64,000 nt of DNA from Halobellus sp. MBLA0158 (GTDB lineage: Archaea; Halobacteriota; Halobacteria; Halobacteriales; Haloferacaceae), in NCBI RefSeq assembly GCF_041477585.1, contig NZ_JBGNYA010000001.1, positions 1,178,001 to 1,242,000 of the forward strand. Direction: 5' to 3'. Every line of letters starts with the position of its first letter. The first letter of the stretch is position 1. The notes beneath the pieces are model-generated. The model worked only from the letters and a program-made list of their open reading frames with translations, searched no databases and was not told the DNA's origin. Positions 32,172 through 41,555 of this stretch are shown piece by piece. The position numbers and the translations under genes were made by a program.

Positions 32172-32852
32172 TCACCGACGGAACCGGTCGCCGACGACCG
32201 GCCGCCAGTACAGGAGCGCGACCGTCGCGAGGAAGACGACCGTCGAGACGTCGTAGGAGAAGTCGAACGCCGCGGCGGCGACCGCCGAACCCCCGCCGAA
32301 GACGCCCGACAGGAGCGACGCCACGATCGGCCACGAGCACGACACGCACGAAAAGAGCCCGACGATCCCGGAGACGGCCGCGCCCGCGGCGTCGATCACC
32401 GTCGCGTACACGAGGTACGCGAGCGCGAGGTAGCCGACGACGCGCGCGGGCATCAACACGAGGGCGGCCCACGGCGTCGAGACGACTGGCGCGGGGCCCC
32501 ACCCCGGCGCGAGCGTCGCGATCCGGACGCCGAACTCGCCCGCGCCGGGCCGCATCGCGGTGACGACGACGCCGCCGACGACCGCGAGCACGACGAAGTA
32601 AGCGGCGGCGACCGCGACGGCTCGGCGGCGGATCCCCGCGTCGGTCGGCGCGGGCTCGGTCTTCCAGACGGCGAGGACGCCGACGACGATCCACAGCAGG
32701 CCGTAGAGCGTGTATCGGGGCTGGACGATCGTGATGCCCGCCGTCAGGAGGTACGCCAGCGCCAGGGCCACGACCGTGTTGGCGACGAGCGCGGCGTGGA
32801 GGGCGTCTCGGCCCCGGATTCCGACGCGCGAGGCGGTGTCGGCGAGCGCCAT
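32172..32852 (-). CDS. Multi-pass membrane protein downstream of heme synthase fusion
   Basis: 226 residues from the ATG at 32852 (MALADTASRVGIRGRDALHAALVANTVVALALAYLL). Six hydrophobic segments are visible. A conserved-looking FSCVSCSWPIVASLLSGVFGGG near residue 167 has two Cys that could bind metal or form a disulphide. It begins 2 bases after the ctaB stop, so it is in the same operon, and coxB is divergent: a role in cytochrome oxidase or heme assembly is an inference from context. Confidence 0.75.
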   Translation of the reverse strand: MALADTASRVGIRGRDALHAALVANTVVALALAYLLTAGITIVQPRYTLYGLLWIVVGVLAVWKTEPAPTDAGIRRRAVAVAAAYFVVLAVVGGVVVTAMRPGAGEFGVRIATLAPGWGPAPVVSTPWAALVLMPARVVGYLALAYLVYATVIDAAGAAVSGIVGLFSCVSCSWPIVASLLSGVFGGGSAVAAAAFDFSYDVSTVVFLATVALLYWRPVVGDRFRR

Positions 32853-32854
32853 CG

Positions 32855-34270
32855 TCAGACTGCCAGGGCGTCGACGACCACGGCGAGGAGCAAGGCGCCG
32901 AGGTACGCGTTCGAGGCGTGGAACGAGCGGAGCGCCGCGGCCTCGGTCTGTTCGTAGTGGAGCCGCACGGCGAAGTACAGGAACGCCGCGCCGAAGGCGA
33001 CGCTCGTGAGCGCATAGAGCAGACCCAGCGCGTCCATCATCGCCATCGCGCCCGCGGCGACGAGCGTCGCGGCGAGGTAGAAGAGCACGTGCTTTCGCGT
33101 CTCGGTCTCGCCGCGGACGACGGGCATCATCGGGAAGCCGCCGCGCTCGTAGTCGTCCTTGTACGCCAGCGCGAGGTTGTAGAAGTGCGCGGGCGTCCAC
33201 AGGAAGATGATCGTCGCGAGCGCCACGCCCCCGAGTCCGACCTCGCCGGTGACGGCGACCCAGCCGATGAGCGCGGGCAGCGCGCCCGCGGCGCCGCCGA
33301 TCACGGTGTTCTGGACTGTGTTCGGTTTCAGGAGCAGCGTGTAGACGACGCTGTAAAACAGGATCGCCGCGACCCCGAGGACCGCGGCGAGGACGTTCAC
33401 CCACGCGAACAGCGCGACGGAGGCGACCGCGAGGGCGACGCCGAACGCCAGGGCGTTGCGGACGGGGACTAAGTCCGTCGCGAGCGGCCGGTCGCTCGTC
33501 CGCTGCATCCGCCTGTCGATGTCGCGTTCGAGGACGTGATTGAACGTCCCCGAGGCGCCGATCGAGAGCACGCCGCCGCCCAGCGTCGCGAGGACGATCC
33601 CGACCGTCAGGTCGCCGCCGGTGGTCGCCGCCAGCGCCATCCCCGCGGCGGCGACGAGACACAGCAGCCACATCAGCCGGGGCTTCGTCAGCCTGAGGTA
33701 CGCCTTCGCGGTCGCGAGCAGTCGCTCTCGGGGGTCTGTCGGAATCGTCGGCTCGTAGCCGTCGTCGACGGGCGGATCGAGGTCGACGCTGTCGACCAGA
33801 TCCTCGTTCGGGTCGCCGGTCTCGCGCTCCAGCGACCACGCCAGCGCAGCGACGAGCGAGCCGAAGATGCCCATCCCGACGGTCAGATGGAGCGCCGAGA
33901 GCGCGCCGGTCGCGCCGCCGACCGCGACCACCGCGCCGAGGCCGGCCTGGATCGGGTAGAGGACGCCGGCGAGCACCGTCGCCGCCAGCACGCGCCGCTC
34001 GACGCCGGCGCGAAGCCCCGTCACCATCGTCACGACGCCGAGCGCGCCGACGAGCACGGCCGCGATCCGGTGGCCGACGGCGAGCCAGCCGGCCGCCGCC
34101 GTCGGCGTCGTCCACCCGTCGCCGCAGATCGGCCAGGCGGTACACGCCGCGGCCGCGTCGGTCAGGGCCGTCGTCGCGCCGACGAGCAGTAGCAGATAGA
34201 CGCCGATGGCCGTCGCCGCGAGCAGGCCGTGGAATCTGTCGTGGGATGCGGTCGGCGCCACGGGAATCAC
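32855..34270 (-). CDS. ctaB: Heme A synthase-like domain fused to heme O synthase (CtaA-like/CtaB)
   Basis: 471 residues. The N-terminal 150 residues resemble half of the CtaA/COX15 family (four helices; ACTAWPICGDGW with Cys pair, GHRIAAVLVGALG and LHLTVGMGIFG with heme-type His). After an acidic linker comes a complete CtaB protoheme IX farnesyltransferase: YLRLTKPRLMWLL, NHVLERDIDRRMQRTSDRPL (about 261-280) and YKDDYERGGFPMMPVV, the two Asp-rich prenyl-binding motifs. CtaB makes heme O for terminal oxidases. The start is a GTG at 34270. Divergent from coxB, 112 bases apart. Confidence 0.92.
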   Translation of the reverse strand: MIPVAPTASHDRFHGLLAATAIGVYLLLLVGATTALTDAAAACTAWPICGDGWTTPTAAAGWLAVGHRIAAVLVGALGVVTMVTGLRAGVERRVLAATVLAGVLYPIQAGLGAVVAVGGATGALSALHLTVGMGIFGSLVAALAWSLERETGDPNEDLVDSVDLDPPVDDGYEPTIPTDPRERLLATAKAYLRLTKPRLMWLLCLVAAAGMALAATTGGDLTVGIVLATLGGGVLSIGASGTFNHVLERDIDRRMQRTSDRPLATDLVPVRNALAFGVALAVASVALFAWVNVLAAVLGVAAILFYSVVYTLLLKPNTVQNTVIGGAAGALPALIGWVAVTGEVGLGGVALATIIFLWTPAHFYNLALAYKDDYERGGFPMMPVVRGETETRKHVLFYLAATLVAAGAMAMMDALGLLYALTSVAFGAAFLYFAVRLHYEQTEAAALRSFHASNAYLGALLLAVVVDALAV

Positions 34271-34351
34271 CTACTCGGAGTTGGGAATCCCCGTACTTAG
34301 GGGCCGCGCTTTTCGCGTCGCGTCGGTCCCGGAGTGGCGAAAGTCAGCAAC

Positions 34352-34357
34352 TATTTA
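34352..34357 (+). promoter_or_regulatory. coxB TATA box
   Basis: TATTTA at 34352-34357, centred about 28 bases before the ATG at 34383, indicating a leaderless or near-leaderless transcript. Confidence 0.6.
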
Positions 34358-34382
34358 CGTGGTAGTTCCTAAGCCCGTACCG

Positions 34383-35111
34383 ATGCGAAAGACGCGTTTG
34401 GCACTCGTTTCACTGCTCACGGTGGTGGTGGCGGGCCTGGTCGCGGACCCGGTCGCCGCGCAGACGTCCGCCAGCGCGGAGCTCATCCACGGGCTGAACG
34501 GGAAGCTGCTGACGATCGCGATTCCCGTCACCATCCTCGTGGAGGCGATCCTCATCTACACGGTGGTGAAGTTCCGGAACAACGACGAGCCGAGTCCGAC
34601 GAAGGAGAACCGTCGCCTGGAGATCACCTGGACGATCGCCACGGCGATCATCCTCCTGTTCGTGGGGGTCGCCTCCTACGGCGTGTTGGCGAACGAGAAC
34701 GTCTCCGGCCAGCCGCAGGTGCAGAACGCCGCCGGCGACGCGGTCGACGGGGACCCGGTCGTCGTCCGCGCGGAGGCCTACCAGTGGGGCTGGGAGATGT
34801 CCTACCCCGAGGCGGGCAACTTCTCGACCGGTACGAACATCGTCGTCCCGGTCGATCGCCCGGTCCACATACGGGTCACGTCGCGCGACGTGATACACGG
34901 CTTCCACGCTCCGGACCTGGCGCTCAAGGTGGACGCGATGCCCGGCCAGGTGAACACGATCAAGACCGTGCCCTACGAGACCGGCGAGTTCCAGGGCTAC
35001 TGCACGGAGTACTGCGGGGTCGCCCACTCACAGATGTACTTCACGATCGAGGTCGTCTCCCAAGAGGAGTACCAGCAGTGGCTCGACGAGCAGCAGAACA
35101 GTAACGAGTAG
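34383..35111 (+). CDS. coxB: Cytochrome c oxidase subunit II
   Basis: 242 residues from the ATG at 34383: signal peptide MRKTRLALVSLLTVVVAGLV, two membrane helices (about 40-62 and 82-103), then the cupredoxin domain. The CuA site is complete: DVIHGFHAPDL, and GYCTEYCGVAHSQM with two Cys, Glu carbonyl, His and Met. The subunit accepts electrons from a blue-copper or similar donor at the outer face of the membrane. Subunit I is not adjacent in this window. Divergent from the ctaB fusion, consistent with joint assembly. Confidence 0.95.
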   Translation: MRKTRLALVSLLTVVVAGLVADPVAAQTSASAELIHGLNGKLLTIAIPVTILVEAILIYTVVKFRNNDEPSPTKENRRLEITWTIATAIILLFVGVASYGVLANENVSGQPQVQNAAGDAVDGDPVVVRAEAYQWGWEMSYPEAGNFSTGTNIVVPVDRPVHIRVTSRDVIHGFHAPDLALKVDAMPGQVNTIKTVPYETGEFQGYCTEYCGVAHSQMYFTIEVVSQEEYQQWLDEQQNSNE

Positions 35112-35117
35112 TCGCGC

Positions 35118-35170
35118 GTTCTCGTTTTTCCAGTTTCCAGTTTTCAGTTTCGAGTTCCCGTTCTTCGACT
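35118..35170 (+). terminator. T-rich termination region after coxB
   Basis: Repeated T-runs (TTTTTCC, TTTCC, TTTTC, TTTCG) in a CCAGTTT-type microrepeat directly after the coxB stop and before the convergent ribL end; T-rich tracts terminate archaeal transcription. Confidence 0.55.
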
Positions 35171-35208
35171 AACGCAGAATCGAGCGACCGCCAGCCACCA
35201 GCCCGCGG

Positions 35209-35655
35209 CTACGCGTCGCCCTCGTCCGCCCGCGACGCCACGATCCGATCGATGATCCGGCCGGTCGAGAGCAGTTCCTCCTCGTACCGCGGTTCGCGAG
35301 CGGACGCGCGGTCGACCGCGCAGTCGATCCCGCGGGCCGCGAGCGCGTCGCGGATGGCGTCGGCGTCGTGGTGCTGGTCGTGACCGAGGACGATCACGTC
35401 GGGATCGATCCGCTCGATCGGCACGAAGATGTCCTCGCGGTGGCCGAGGTGGGCCTCGCTCACGACGTCGAGCGCGTCGACGACGTCCCGCCGCTGGCGG
35501 TCGGGGAGGATCGGCGGCTCCTTGTGGGTCACGTTCTCCCGGCGGGCGACGATGACGTGGAGCTCGTCGCCCATCGCGGCCGCCTCCGAGAGGTAGTGGA
35601 CGTGACCGGGATGGATGAGGTCGAAGGTGCCCTGGGCGACGACCCGTCGCGTCAC
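35209..35655 (-). CDS. ribL: FAD synthetase, archaeal RibL type
   Basis: 148-residue nucleotidyltransferase that adenylylates FMN to FAD. The HxGH motif is in [14 protein letters not shown] (residues 9-22) and the second loop ISSTGR-type signature appears as LLSTGRII near residue 132; [16 protein letters not shown] is the RibL-like middle. It is related to glycerol-3-phosphate cytidylyltransferases, but length and archaeal context favour RibL. It starts at a GTG that overlaps the JAMM gene stop (GTGA), so the two are one operon. Confidence 0.88.
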   Translation of the reverse strand: MTRRVVAQGTFDLIHPGHVHYLSEAAAMGDELHVIVARRENVTHKEPPILPDRQRRDVVDALDVVSEAHLGHREDIFVPIERIDPDVIVLGHDQHHDADAIRDALAARGIDCAVDRASAREPRYEEELLSTGRIIDRIVASRADEGDA

Positions 35656-36200
35656 CGGAAGAACCCTCCGTCGTCCCGCCCGCCGCGGTCCTCGCGACGG
35701 GTCGATTCCGCCTCGACCGCGCCGTAATCGAGGTCCAGGTCTGATTCGGTGAAGTCGAAGAACTCTTCGGGATCGGGGAGGTCGACGTCGAGGACGTCCA
35801 GGTCGCGCGGGTCGCCGTTCTGATCGAACGCCCGCCAGTCGTCGGGGCCGTAGGGGTGGCCCAGGATGATGTGGACCCGGCCCTGGCCGAAGGTGTCGAG
35901 GTCGGCGTCGCTCGGGCGGAGCACGCCGTTCGGGTGCGAGTGGATCGAGCCGACGGCGCGGCGGTCGTTCGGGATCATATTGTTGTCGACGGTCGCGCTC
36001 GTCTCGTCCGAGCGGGTCCCCGGAACGATCAGGACCTCCGTGATCACCGTGCCCGAACGGTCGAGATCGAAGTTCCGCGCCGGCTCGCCGCGGAGGAACC
36101 CCATATACTCGTTCGGGTGGGTCTCCCGTGAGGCCTCCAGCGCGAAGTCGAGCGCGTCGGCGGCGATGCCGAGGATCTCGCTCGACCGGAAGAGTCGCAT
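35652..36200 (-). CDS. JAMM/MPN+ metalloprotease (possible desampylase, JAMM2-like)
   Basis: 182 residues from the ATG at 36200 ([21 protein letters not shown]). The JAMM motif is complete: Glu31 ([10 protein letters not shown]), His87-x-His89 and Ser97-x-x-Asp100 in [16 protein letters not shown]. Haloarchaeal JAMM proteins cleave SAMP ubiquitin-like modifiers from targets, and one of the two Haloferax paralogues lies near ribL and a DHH gene, as here; equivalence is inference. The C-terminal 50 residues are acidic and end in a Gly/Arg/Asp-rich tail. Divergent from the DHH gene. Confidence 0.85.
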   Translation of the reverse strand: MRLFRSSEILGIAADALDFALEASRETHPNEYMGFLRGEPARNFDLDRSGTVITEVLIVPGTRSDETSATVDNNMIPNDRRAVGSIHSHPNGVLRPSDADLDTFGQGRVHIILGHPYGPDDWRAFDQNGDPRDLDVLDVDLPDPEEFFDFTESDLDLDYGAVEAESTRREDRGGRDDGGFFR

Positions 36201-36366
36201 ACGCGATGCTGAGAAGCGTCGCCTTCTAAGGATTCCGGTCGCTCTACGCGGCGACCGCGGGCTCCACTCGCCGTGGCCCGAAGGGCCGTCTGCGGCCGAT
36301 TTCGCGGCCGTTTCCGCTCGGGGCCGATTGTAAAGTCTTAACCACGGCGCACCACTGTTCGACAGT

Positions 36367-38292
36367 ATGAACGCCGACAACGCCGGGGATTCCGGCGGCG
36401 AGTCCGCTCCGGATTCGGAGGGCGACTCGCGTCCTGTCGTCTACGATCTCGCACCGAACTGCACGCTCGAAGACGTCTCAGAGGGTGACCACTACCACGC
36501 CGTCGTCAACGGCGTCGTCGAGTACGGCGTCTTCGTCGACGTCTCCGACGAGGTCTCGGGGCTGGTCCACGAGTCGAACCTCGATCGCTCCTACGAGGTC
36601 GGCGATCGCCTGACCGTCACGCTCGAAGAAGTCAAGGAGAACGGCGACGTCGCCTTCGACGTCTTCCGCGAGTCCTCGTATCAGACCGTCGTCGTCGACC
36701 ACGAGCCCGACCTGACGCCGATCGCGGGGCTCTCGGCCGGCGACGAGGTCCACATCGAGGGCCAGGTCGCCCAGATCAAACAGACCGGCGGCCCCACCGT
36801 CTTCCGCATCGCCGACGAGACGGGCATCGTCTCGGCGGCGGCCTTCCGCGAGGCGGGCGTCCGCGCCTTCCCGGCGATCGACCTCGACGACGTGGTTCGG
36901 GTCGGCGGCACCGTCGAGTCCCACGACGGCTCCCTCCAGCTTGAAGTCGAGTCGATGACGCGCCTCGACGACGAGGCGATGGCGGAGGCCCGCGAGCGCC
37001 TCGATACGGCCTTCGAGGAGCGAGCCGCGCCCGAAGACGTCGAGCCGCTCGTCGAGTGGCCCGCCTTCGAGAAGCTCCGCGACGACCTGCGGGACCTCGC
37101 GCGCCTGCTCCGGCGGACCGTCCTCGAAGGCCGACCCATCCGGGTGCGCCACCACGCCGACGGCGACGGGATGTGCGCCTCCGTTCCGGTCCAGCTGGCG
37201 CTGGAGAACTTCATCGAGGCCGTCCACGACGACGCCGACGCCTCGCGGCACCTGATCAAGCGCCTCCCCTCGAAGGCCCCCTTCTACGAGATGGAAGACG
37301 TCACGCGCGACCTCAACTTCGCGCTTGAGGGCCGCTCCCGCCACGGCCAGCGGCTCCCCTTCCTCCTGATGCTCGACAACGGCTCGACCGAGGAGGACGT
37401 CCCCGCCTACGAGAACCTCGCGCACTACGACGTCCCGATCGCGGTCGTCGACCACCACCACCCCGACCCCGAGGCCGTCGAGGACCTGCTCGACGCCCAC
37501 GTCAATCCGTACCTCTACGACGAGGACTACCGGATCACCACGGGGATGATGTGCGTCGAGCTCGCCCGGATGATCGACCCCGACATCACCGACGACCTCC
37601 GGCACGTCCCCGCGGTCGCCGGGCTCGCCGACCGCTCGAAGGCCGAGGTGATGGACGACTTCGTCGACCTCGCCGAGGCCGAGGGCTACGACCGCGAGCG
37701 CCTGCTCGACGTCGGCGAGGCCCTCGACTACGCGGCCCACTGGCTCCGCTACAGCGACGGCCAGTCGCTCGTCAACGACGTCCTCAACGTCGGCTGCGAC
37801 GACGAGGAGCGCCACCGGGAACTGGTGGACTTCCTCGCGACCCGCGCCGAGCGCGACGTCGAGCGGCAGATGGACGCCGCCGAGCCGCACCTCGACCACG
37901 AGCGGTTGGAGTCGGGAGCGCACCTCTACACGGTCGACCTCGACGAGTGGGCCCACCGCTTCACCTACCCCGCGCCGGGGAAGACCACCGGCAAGCTCCA
38001 CGACCGGAAGGTCAACGAGCACCGCGAGCCGGTGATCACGATCGGATACGGCCCCGACTTCGCCGTCCTCCGCTCGGACGGCGTCCGGCTGGACATCCCG
38101 CGGATGGTCGCCGAACTGAACGAGGAGGTCGTCGGCGGCGGCGTCTCCGGCGGCGGCCACCTCGTCGTCGGCTCGATCAAGTTCGTGAAGGGGATGCGCG
38201 AGGCGGTCATCGACAGCCTCGTCGAGAAGATGGCCGACGCCGAACTCGACGAGGAGCTCTCCTCGCAGGCGATCGTCGAGACCGACGACTGA
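36367..38292 (+). CDS. DHH/RecJ-like phosphoesterase with S1 and OB domains
   Basis: 641 residues. In order: an acidic tail; an S1 RNA-binding domain (about 35-95, GDHYHAVVNGVVEYGVFVDVSDEVSGLV); an OB-fold nucleic-acid domain (about 115-200); and a DHH phosphoesterase from about residue 255 with HHADGDG (motif I), LMLDNGST, VVDHHHPDP (motif III) and GLADRSK; then a DHHA1-type domain ending GGGVSGGGHLVVGSIKF. All metal ligands appear intact. It belongs to the archaeal RecJ-like/GAN exonuclease group. Promoter GTAAAGTCTTAACC lies about 30 bases upstream. Divergent from the JAMM gene by 166 bases. Confidence 0.9.
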   Translation: MNADNAGDSGGESAPDSEGDSRPVVYDLAPNCTLEDVSEGDHYHAVVNGVVEYGVFVDVSDEVSGLVHESNLDRSYEVGDRLTVTLEEVKENGDVAFDVFRESSYQTVVVDHEPDLTPIAGLSAGDEVHIEGQVAQIKQTGGPTVFRIADETGIVSAAAFREAGVRAFPAIDLDDVVRVGGTVESHDGSLQLEVESMTRLDDEAMAEARERLDTAFEERAAPEDVEPLVEWPAFEKLRDDLRDLARLLRRTVLEGRPIRVRHHADGDGMCASVPVQLALENFIEAVHDDADASRHLIKRLPSKAPFYEMEDVTRDLNFALEGRSRHGQRLPFLLMLDNGSTEEDVPAYENLAHYDVPIAVVDHHHPDPEAVEDLLDAHVNPYLYDEDYRITTGMMCVELARMIDPDITDDLRHVPAVAGLADRSKAEVMDDFVDLAEAEGYDRERLLDVGEALDYAAHWLRYSDGQSLVNDVLNVGCDDEERHRELVDFLATRAERDVERQMDAAEPHLDHERLESGAHLYTVDLDEWAHRFTYPAPGKTTGKLHDRKVNEHREPVITIGYGPDFAVLRSDGVRLDIPRMVAELNEEVVGGGVSGGGHLVVGSIKFVKGMREAVIDSLVEKMADAELDEELSSQAIVETDD

Positions 38293-38308
38293 GACGGCGG
38301 TCTCGCTG

Positions 38309-40063
38309 TCACGGGTCCTCCCGGTTCTCGAACTCTACCGTCCGACGCAGCGCGAACGCCGCCAGCAGCAGCGCCGCGAGCGATCCGAGCGCCATCGTCA
38401 GCCGGGTTCGGAGATCCGAAGACGCCCACGCGGGCCCCGACGAACCGGCGCCGGCGGCCGCCCGCCAGTCGGCCTCGAACGCCGACCGGAAGTAGGCCGC
38501 GGGCTCGGAGCCGGCGAGCGCGATCAGGACCTCTCGGTTCTCGCGCGCGGAGTGCGCGTTGAAGTTGAGGCTCCCGACGATCACCGCGTCGTCGGCGACG
38601 ACGCCCTTCGCGTGAACCTTCCCGAACCTGTCTCCCGGATCGGCGATCCGCGCCTCGATCGGCAGCCCGCGCTCGCGGAGATCGGCGGCGCGGTCGACCA
38701 CGGCGCGGTTCGAGTCCTCGTCGTACCACGCGTTCGACAGCAGGATCCGCACGCGAACGCCCCGCTCCGCGGCGGCGACGAGCGCGGCGAAGTAGGGGCC
38801 GTCGACGTCCAGCCGCGGCGCCAGGAGCGCGACGCTGTCGTCCGCCGCTGCGATCGTCTCCCGGACGGCGGCGCCCGCGTTCCCCGGCGCGGTGAGCACG
38901 CGGACTCGATCGACGGCGACGGATTCGGGTTCGATCTTGGCCTCGAACGACCCCGACGCGGGCGCGACGTCGACGAACGAGGCATTGCGCCGAACCGCTC
39001 GCCAGGGCACCGCGTCGAGGCCGTCGGCGTCGTGTGCGAACACGGCAGCGAGCTCGTCGGCCGTTCGGGCTGAGTCGACGCGGACGCCCCACCCGCGGCT
39101 GTCGCGGCCGCCCGTCCCCGCCGGCTTCCAGTTCTCGGTCAACACGAGCGCCCGGTCGTCGACGACGGCGTACTTGGGGTGGTGGTAGGCATACCGCGAG
39201 TGCGGGCCGTCGATCAGGCGGACGTCGACGCCGCCCGCCGCCAGGCGGTCGAGCTGCTCGCGCTGGGCCGTCGTCATCCCGCCGATCGGGCCGCCGTCCA
39301 GGAGGACGCGGACGCGCACGCCGCGCCGTTGGGCCGCCAGCAGCGCGTCGGTCGCGCGCGGCGAGGCGAAGGTGTAGCCCGCGACCAGGATTCGCCGGTC
39401 CGCGTCCCGGAGCGTCTCGATCGGGACGTCGGGCGCGTCCGGGAGCACGAACGCCGTCGCCGTCGCGGCCCCGGTGGCGACGACCGGCCGGGGTCGCAGT
39501 CCACGCGGCGTCCACCGCCCGGTAGTGGCGTTGAGCCGTTCGCCCTCGTTCGAGCGGTCGTATCCGACTTCGTCAACCACGCGGCCGTCCCGTTCGAGCA
39601 CGAGCCGTTCCCCGGCGTTCGAGAGCTCCAGTCCGGGCGCGACGACTCGTATCTCCGTCCCGACGAGCGCCCGTGTCGCGTTCGGCGCCGACGAGAGCGC
39701 GACGCGGCCGCCGGGCGGCACGCCGACGGTCGACTCGCCGTCGCCGATGGTGAGGTTCCGCGTTCCGTCGGCGTCGACGACGACGTACTCGCCCCGGTCC
39801 CCGTCGGCCACCGGGTCCGGGAAGACGGCGACGATTTCCGGCGCGGCTCCCCCTTCCGTGGTCGCCGTGTGGTTCGCCGGCGGGGAGCTATCGGCGGCGA
39901 CCGGTCCGGCGAGCGCGGCGGCTGACAGCACGCAGAGCCCGACCGCGACTGCGACCGCGACGAGCCGCGCGGCCCTGCCCGATGGATGCCACACGGACGA
40001 CTCGTCGGCGTCGAAACGGGGCGATCGACGGGTGGGGTGACGGCCGCGCGCTCGTGGGGGCAC
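38309..40063 (-). CDS. Secreted phospholipase D-family protein with lamin-tail-like domain
   Basis: 584 residues. A basic N-terminus is followed by a signal helix (about 33-56, LVAVAVAVGLCVLSAAALAG); then a beta domain like a lamin-tail (APEIVAVFPDPVADGDRGEYVVV); then two PLD half-sites, HHPKYAVVDDRALVLTENW (about 300) and KVHAKGVVADDAVIVGSLNFN (about 497), both with H-x-K-x4-D; a final membrane helix lies near the C-terminus. So it is a wall-anchored hydrolase or nuclease. The start is a GTG at 40063 supported by a TATA box 27 bases upstream; a shorter start at a GTG near residue 24 cannot be excluded. Confidence 0.85.
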   Translation of the reverse strand: MPPRARGRHPTRRSPRFDADESSVWHPSGRAARLVAVAVAVGLCVLSAAALAGPVAADSSPPANHTATTEGGAAPEIVAVFPDPVADGDRGEYVVVDADGTRNLTIGDGESTVGVPPGGRVALSSAPNATRALVGTEIRVVAPGLELSNAGERLVLERDGRVVDEVGYDRSNEGERLNATTGRWTPRGLRPRPVVATGAATATAFVLPDAPDVPIETLRDADRRILVAGYTFASPRATDALLAAQRRGVRVRVLLDGGPIGGMTTAQREQLDRLAAGGVDVRLIDGPHSRYAYHHPKYAVVDDRALVLTENWKPAGTGGRDSRGWGVRVDSARTADELAAVFAHDADGLDAVPWRAVRRNASFVDVAPASGSFEAKIEPESVAVDRVRVLTAPGNAGAAVRETIAAADDSVALLAPRLDVDGPYFAALVAAAERGVRVRILLSNAWYDEDSNRAVVDRAADLRERGLPIEARIADPGDRFGKVHAKGVVADDAVIVGSLNFNAHSARENREVLIALAGSEPAAYFRSAFEADWRAAAGAGSSGPAWASSDLRTRLTMALGSLAALLLAAFALRRTVEFENREDP

Positions 40064-40085
40064 GGCGCGTCTGGCCGCCCAATCC

Positions 40086-40094
40086 TATATAAAA
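40086..40094 (-). promoter_or_regulatory. TATA box for PLD-family gene
   Basis: TATATAAAA on the plus strand (TTTTATATA on the minus strand), centred 27 bases upstream of the GTG at 40063, indicating a leaderless transcript. Next to it is a small hairpin GGTCC-GAGG-GGACC (40095-40108). Confidence 0.65.
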
Positions 40095-40113
40095 GGTCCG
40101 AGGGGACCGCGAA

Positions 40114-41442
40114 TCAGGCCGGCGCGGCTTCCGCGTCGGCGTCGTCGAGCGTCTCGGCGGCGAGTTCGGCCTCGTGCTGGACGAGGTACGACTGCTCGTC
40201 GGCGTACTCGGCGACGGTCTCCAGCGCCGCCTCGGTGCCGATCTGGCGGAGCGCCCAGGCCGCCGCCGCGCGGACGGTGTCGCTCTCGTCGTCGGCGAGG
40301 GCGTCCCCGAGCGGATCGATCGCGCGCGTGTCGCCGATGAGTCCGAGCGCGCGAGCGGCGTAGGGCCGGACGTTGTCGTTGTCCATTTCGAGCTTGTCGG
40401 CGATGGCCTGGGTGGCCTCCGTCGAGCCGATCTCGCCGAGCGCGCGGAACGTCACCTTCTGGAGCGCGGGGTCGGAGTCGGTGTCGATGTACTCGACGAG
40501 CGTCTCGACGGCGCCCTCGGCGTCGCCGCCCATCCGGCCGAGCGCCTTGATCGCCTTCTTCTCGCGGCGCTGGGCGAGCTGGTGCATCTCGTCGAACGCC
40601 TCGGCGTTGGCCATCCGGACGAGCGCGTCCATACAGTGCTCCTGCATAAACTCCGACTGGAGCTTCTCCTTCGCCAAGAGGACCATATCGACGCGGCCCT
40701 GCTCCTCCCACTGCTTGAGCGCCGACAGCTCCGGCGGGTAGTCCTTGTAGTGTCCGAGGACGTCGTAGAACCCCTCGGCCATCAGCTGCTCGTTCGTTTC
40801 CAGGTCGTCCCACTCCTGGGCGTCCTCCAGCCCGGCTTCGAGGTCGTCTGTGGCCTCCAGGAGCGCCGCGATGGTCTCGGCGTCCTCGTCGGCGTCGAGG
40901 TCGGCGTCCTCGACCGCCGCGACGACGTCGTCGAGCGCCGCCGCGACGGCGTCGGTGTCGATCCCATCGCCGGCGGCCGCGTCGGCCTCGAAGGCCAGGC
41001 CCGCATCGAGCGTCTCCTCGGCGGCGTCGACGAACGCCGAGACGGCCTCGACGACCGCGGACTCGCCCTGCTCGGTCCAGCGCGTGTCGGAGATCTTCGA
41101 TCGGGCGGATTCGACGGCCTCGGTCACGTCGCTGGCGTAGGGGCCGCGCTGGGCTTCGAGGTCGTCGCGGAGGTCCGAGACGCGGGATTCGAGGTCCGCG
41201 CGCGGATCCTCGTCGTCCTCGTCGTCCTCGTCAGGCTCGGGCAGGTCCGCCGACTCCAGGTCGGCCTCGACCGCGTCGAGATCGGCCTCGACCGCGTCGA
41301 GGTCCGCCTCCGTCTCGGCGGCCTCCAGCGCGTCGGCGACCTCGTCGAGGCGCTCGCTGAGGGTCTCGGGCGTCGCGTCTGTCGACTCGTCCGACGCCGC
41401 CGCGTCCGAATCGGCGGTCGTCTCCTCGTCCCCGTCACTCAT
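40114..41442 (-). CDS. HEAT-repeat protein with acidic coiled-coil N-terminus
   Basis: 442 residues. The N-terminal 130 residues are Asp/Glu/Ala/Ser-rich with coiled-coil repeats (EADLDAVEADLDAVEADLESADL). A middle helical domain contains DVLGHYKDYPPELSALKQWEEQGRVDMVLLAKEKLQSEFMQEHCMDALV. From about residue 290 there are four to five HEAT/PBS-lyase-like repeats (ALGRMGGDAEGAVETLVEY, ALGEIGSTEATQAIADKL, ALGLIGDTRAIDPLGDAL, ALRQIGTEAALETVAEY). Such proteins are scaffolds; no enzymatic motif. Start MSDGDEETTADS at 41442. Function unknown. Confidence 0.85.
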   Translation of the reverse strand: MSDGDEETTADSDAAASDESTDATPETLSERLDEVADALEAAETEADLDAVEADLDAVEADLESADLPEPDEDDEDDEDPRADLESRVSDLRDDLEAQRGPYASDVTEAVESARSKISDTRWTEQGESAVVEAVSAFVDAAEETLDAGLAFEADAAAGDGIDTDAVAAALDDVVAAVEDADLDADEDAETIAALLEATDDLEAGLEDAQEWDDLETNEQLMAEGFYDVLGHYKDYPPELSALKQWEEQGRVDMVLLAKEKLQSEFMQEHCMDALVRMANAEAFDEMHQLAQRREKKAIKALGRMGGDAEGAVETLVEYIDTDSDPALQKVTFRALGEIGSTEATQAIADKLEMDNDNVRPYAARALGLIGDTRAIDPLGDALADDESDTVRAAAAWALRQIGTEAALETVAEYADEQSYLVQHEAELAAETLDDADAEAAPA

Positions 41443-41555
41443 ATGGCGGAATATCCGTCCGTACCCGAAAAGAGCGTTTCCCTTCTGTCGCGGTCGGCTC
41501 GCTCCCCTCTTCCGCTCCGAAGCGATTTATCCCGCTCCGCCGCGAACCCCCGCCG

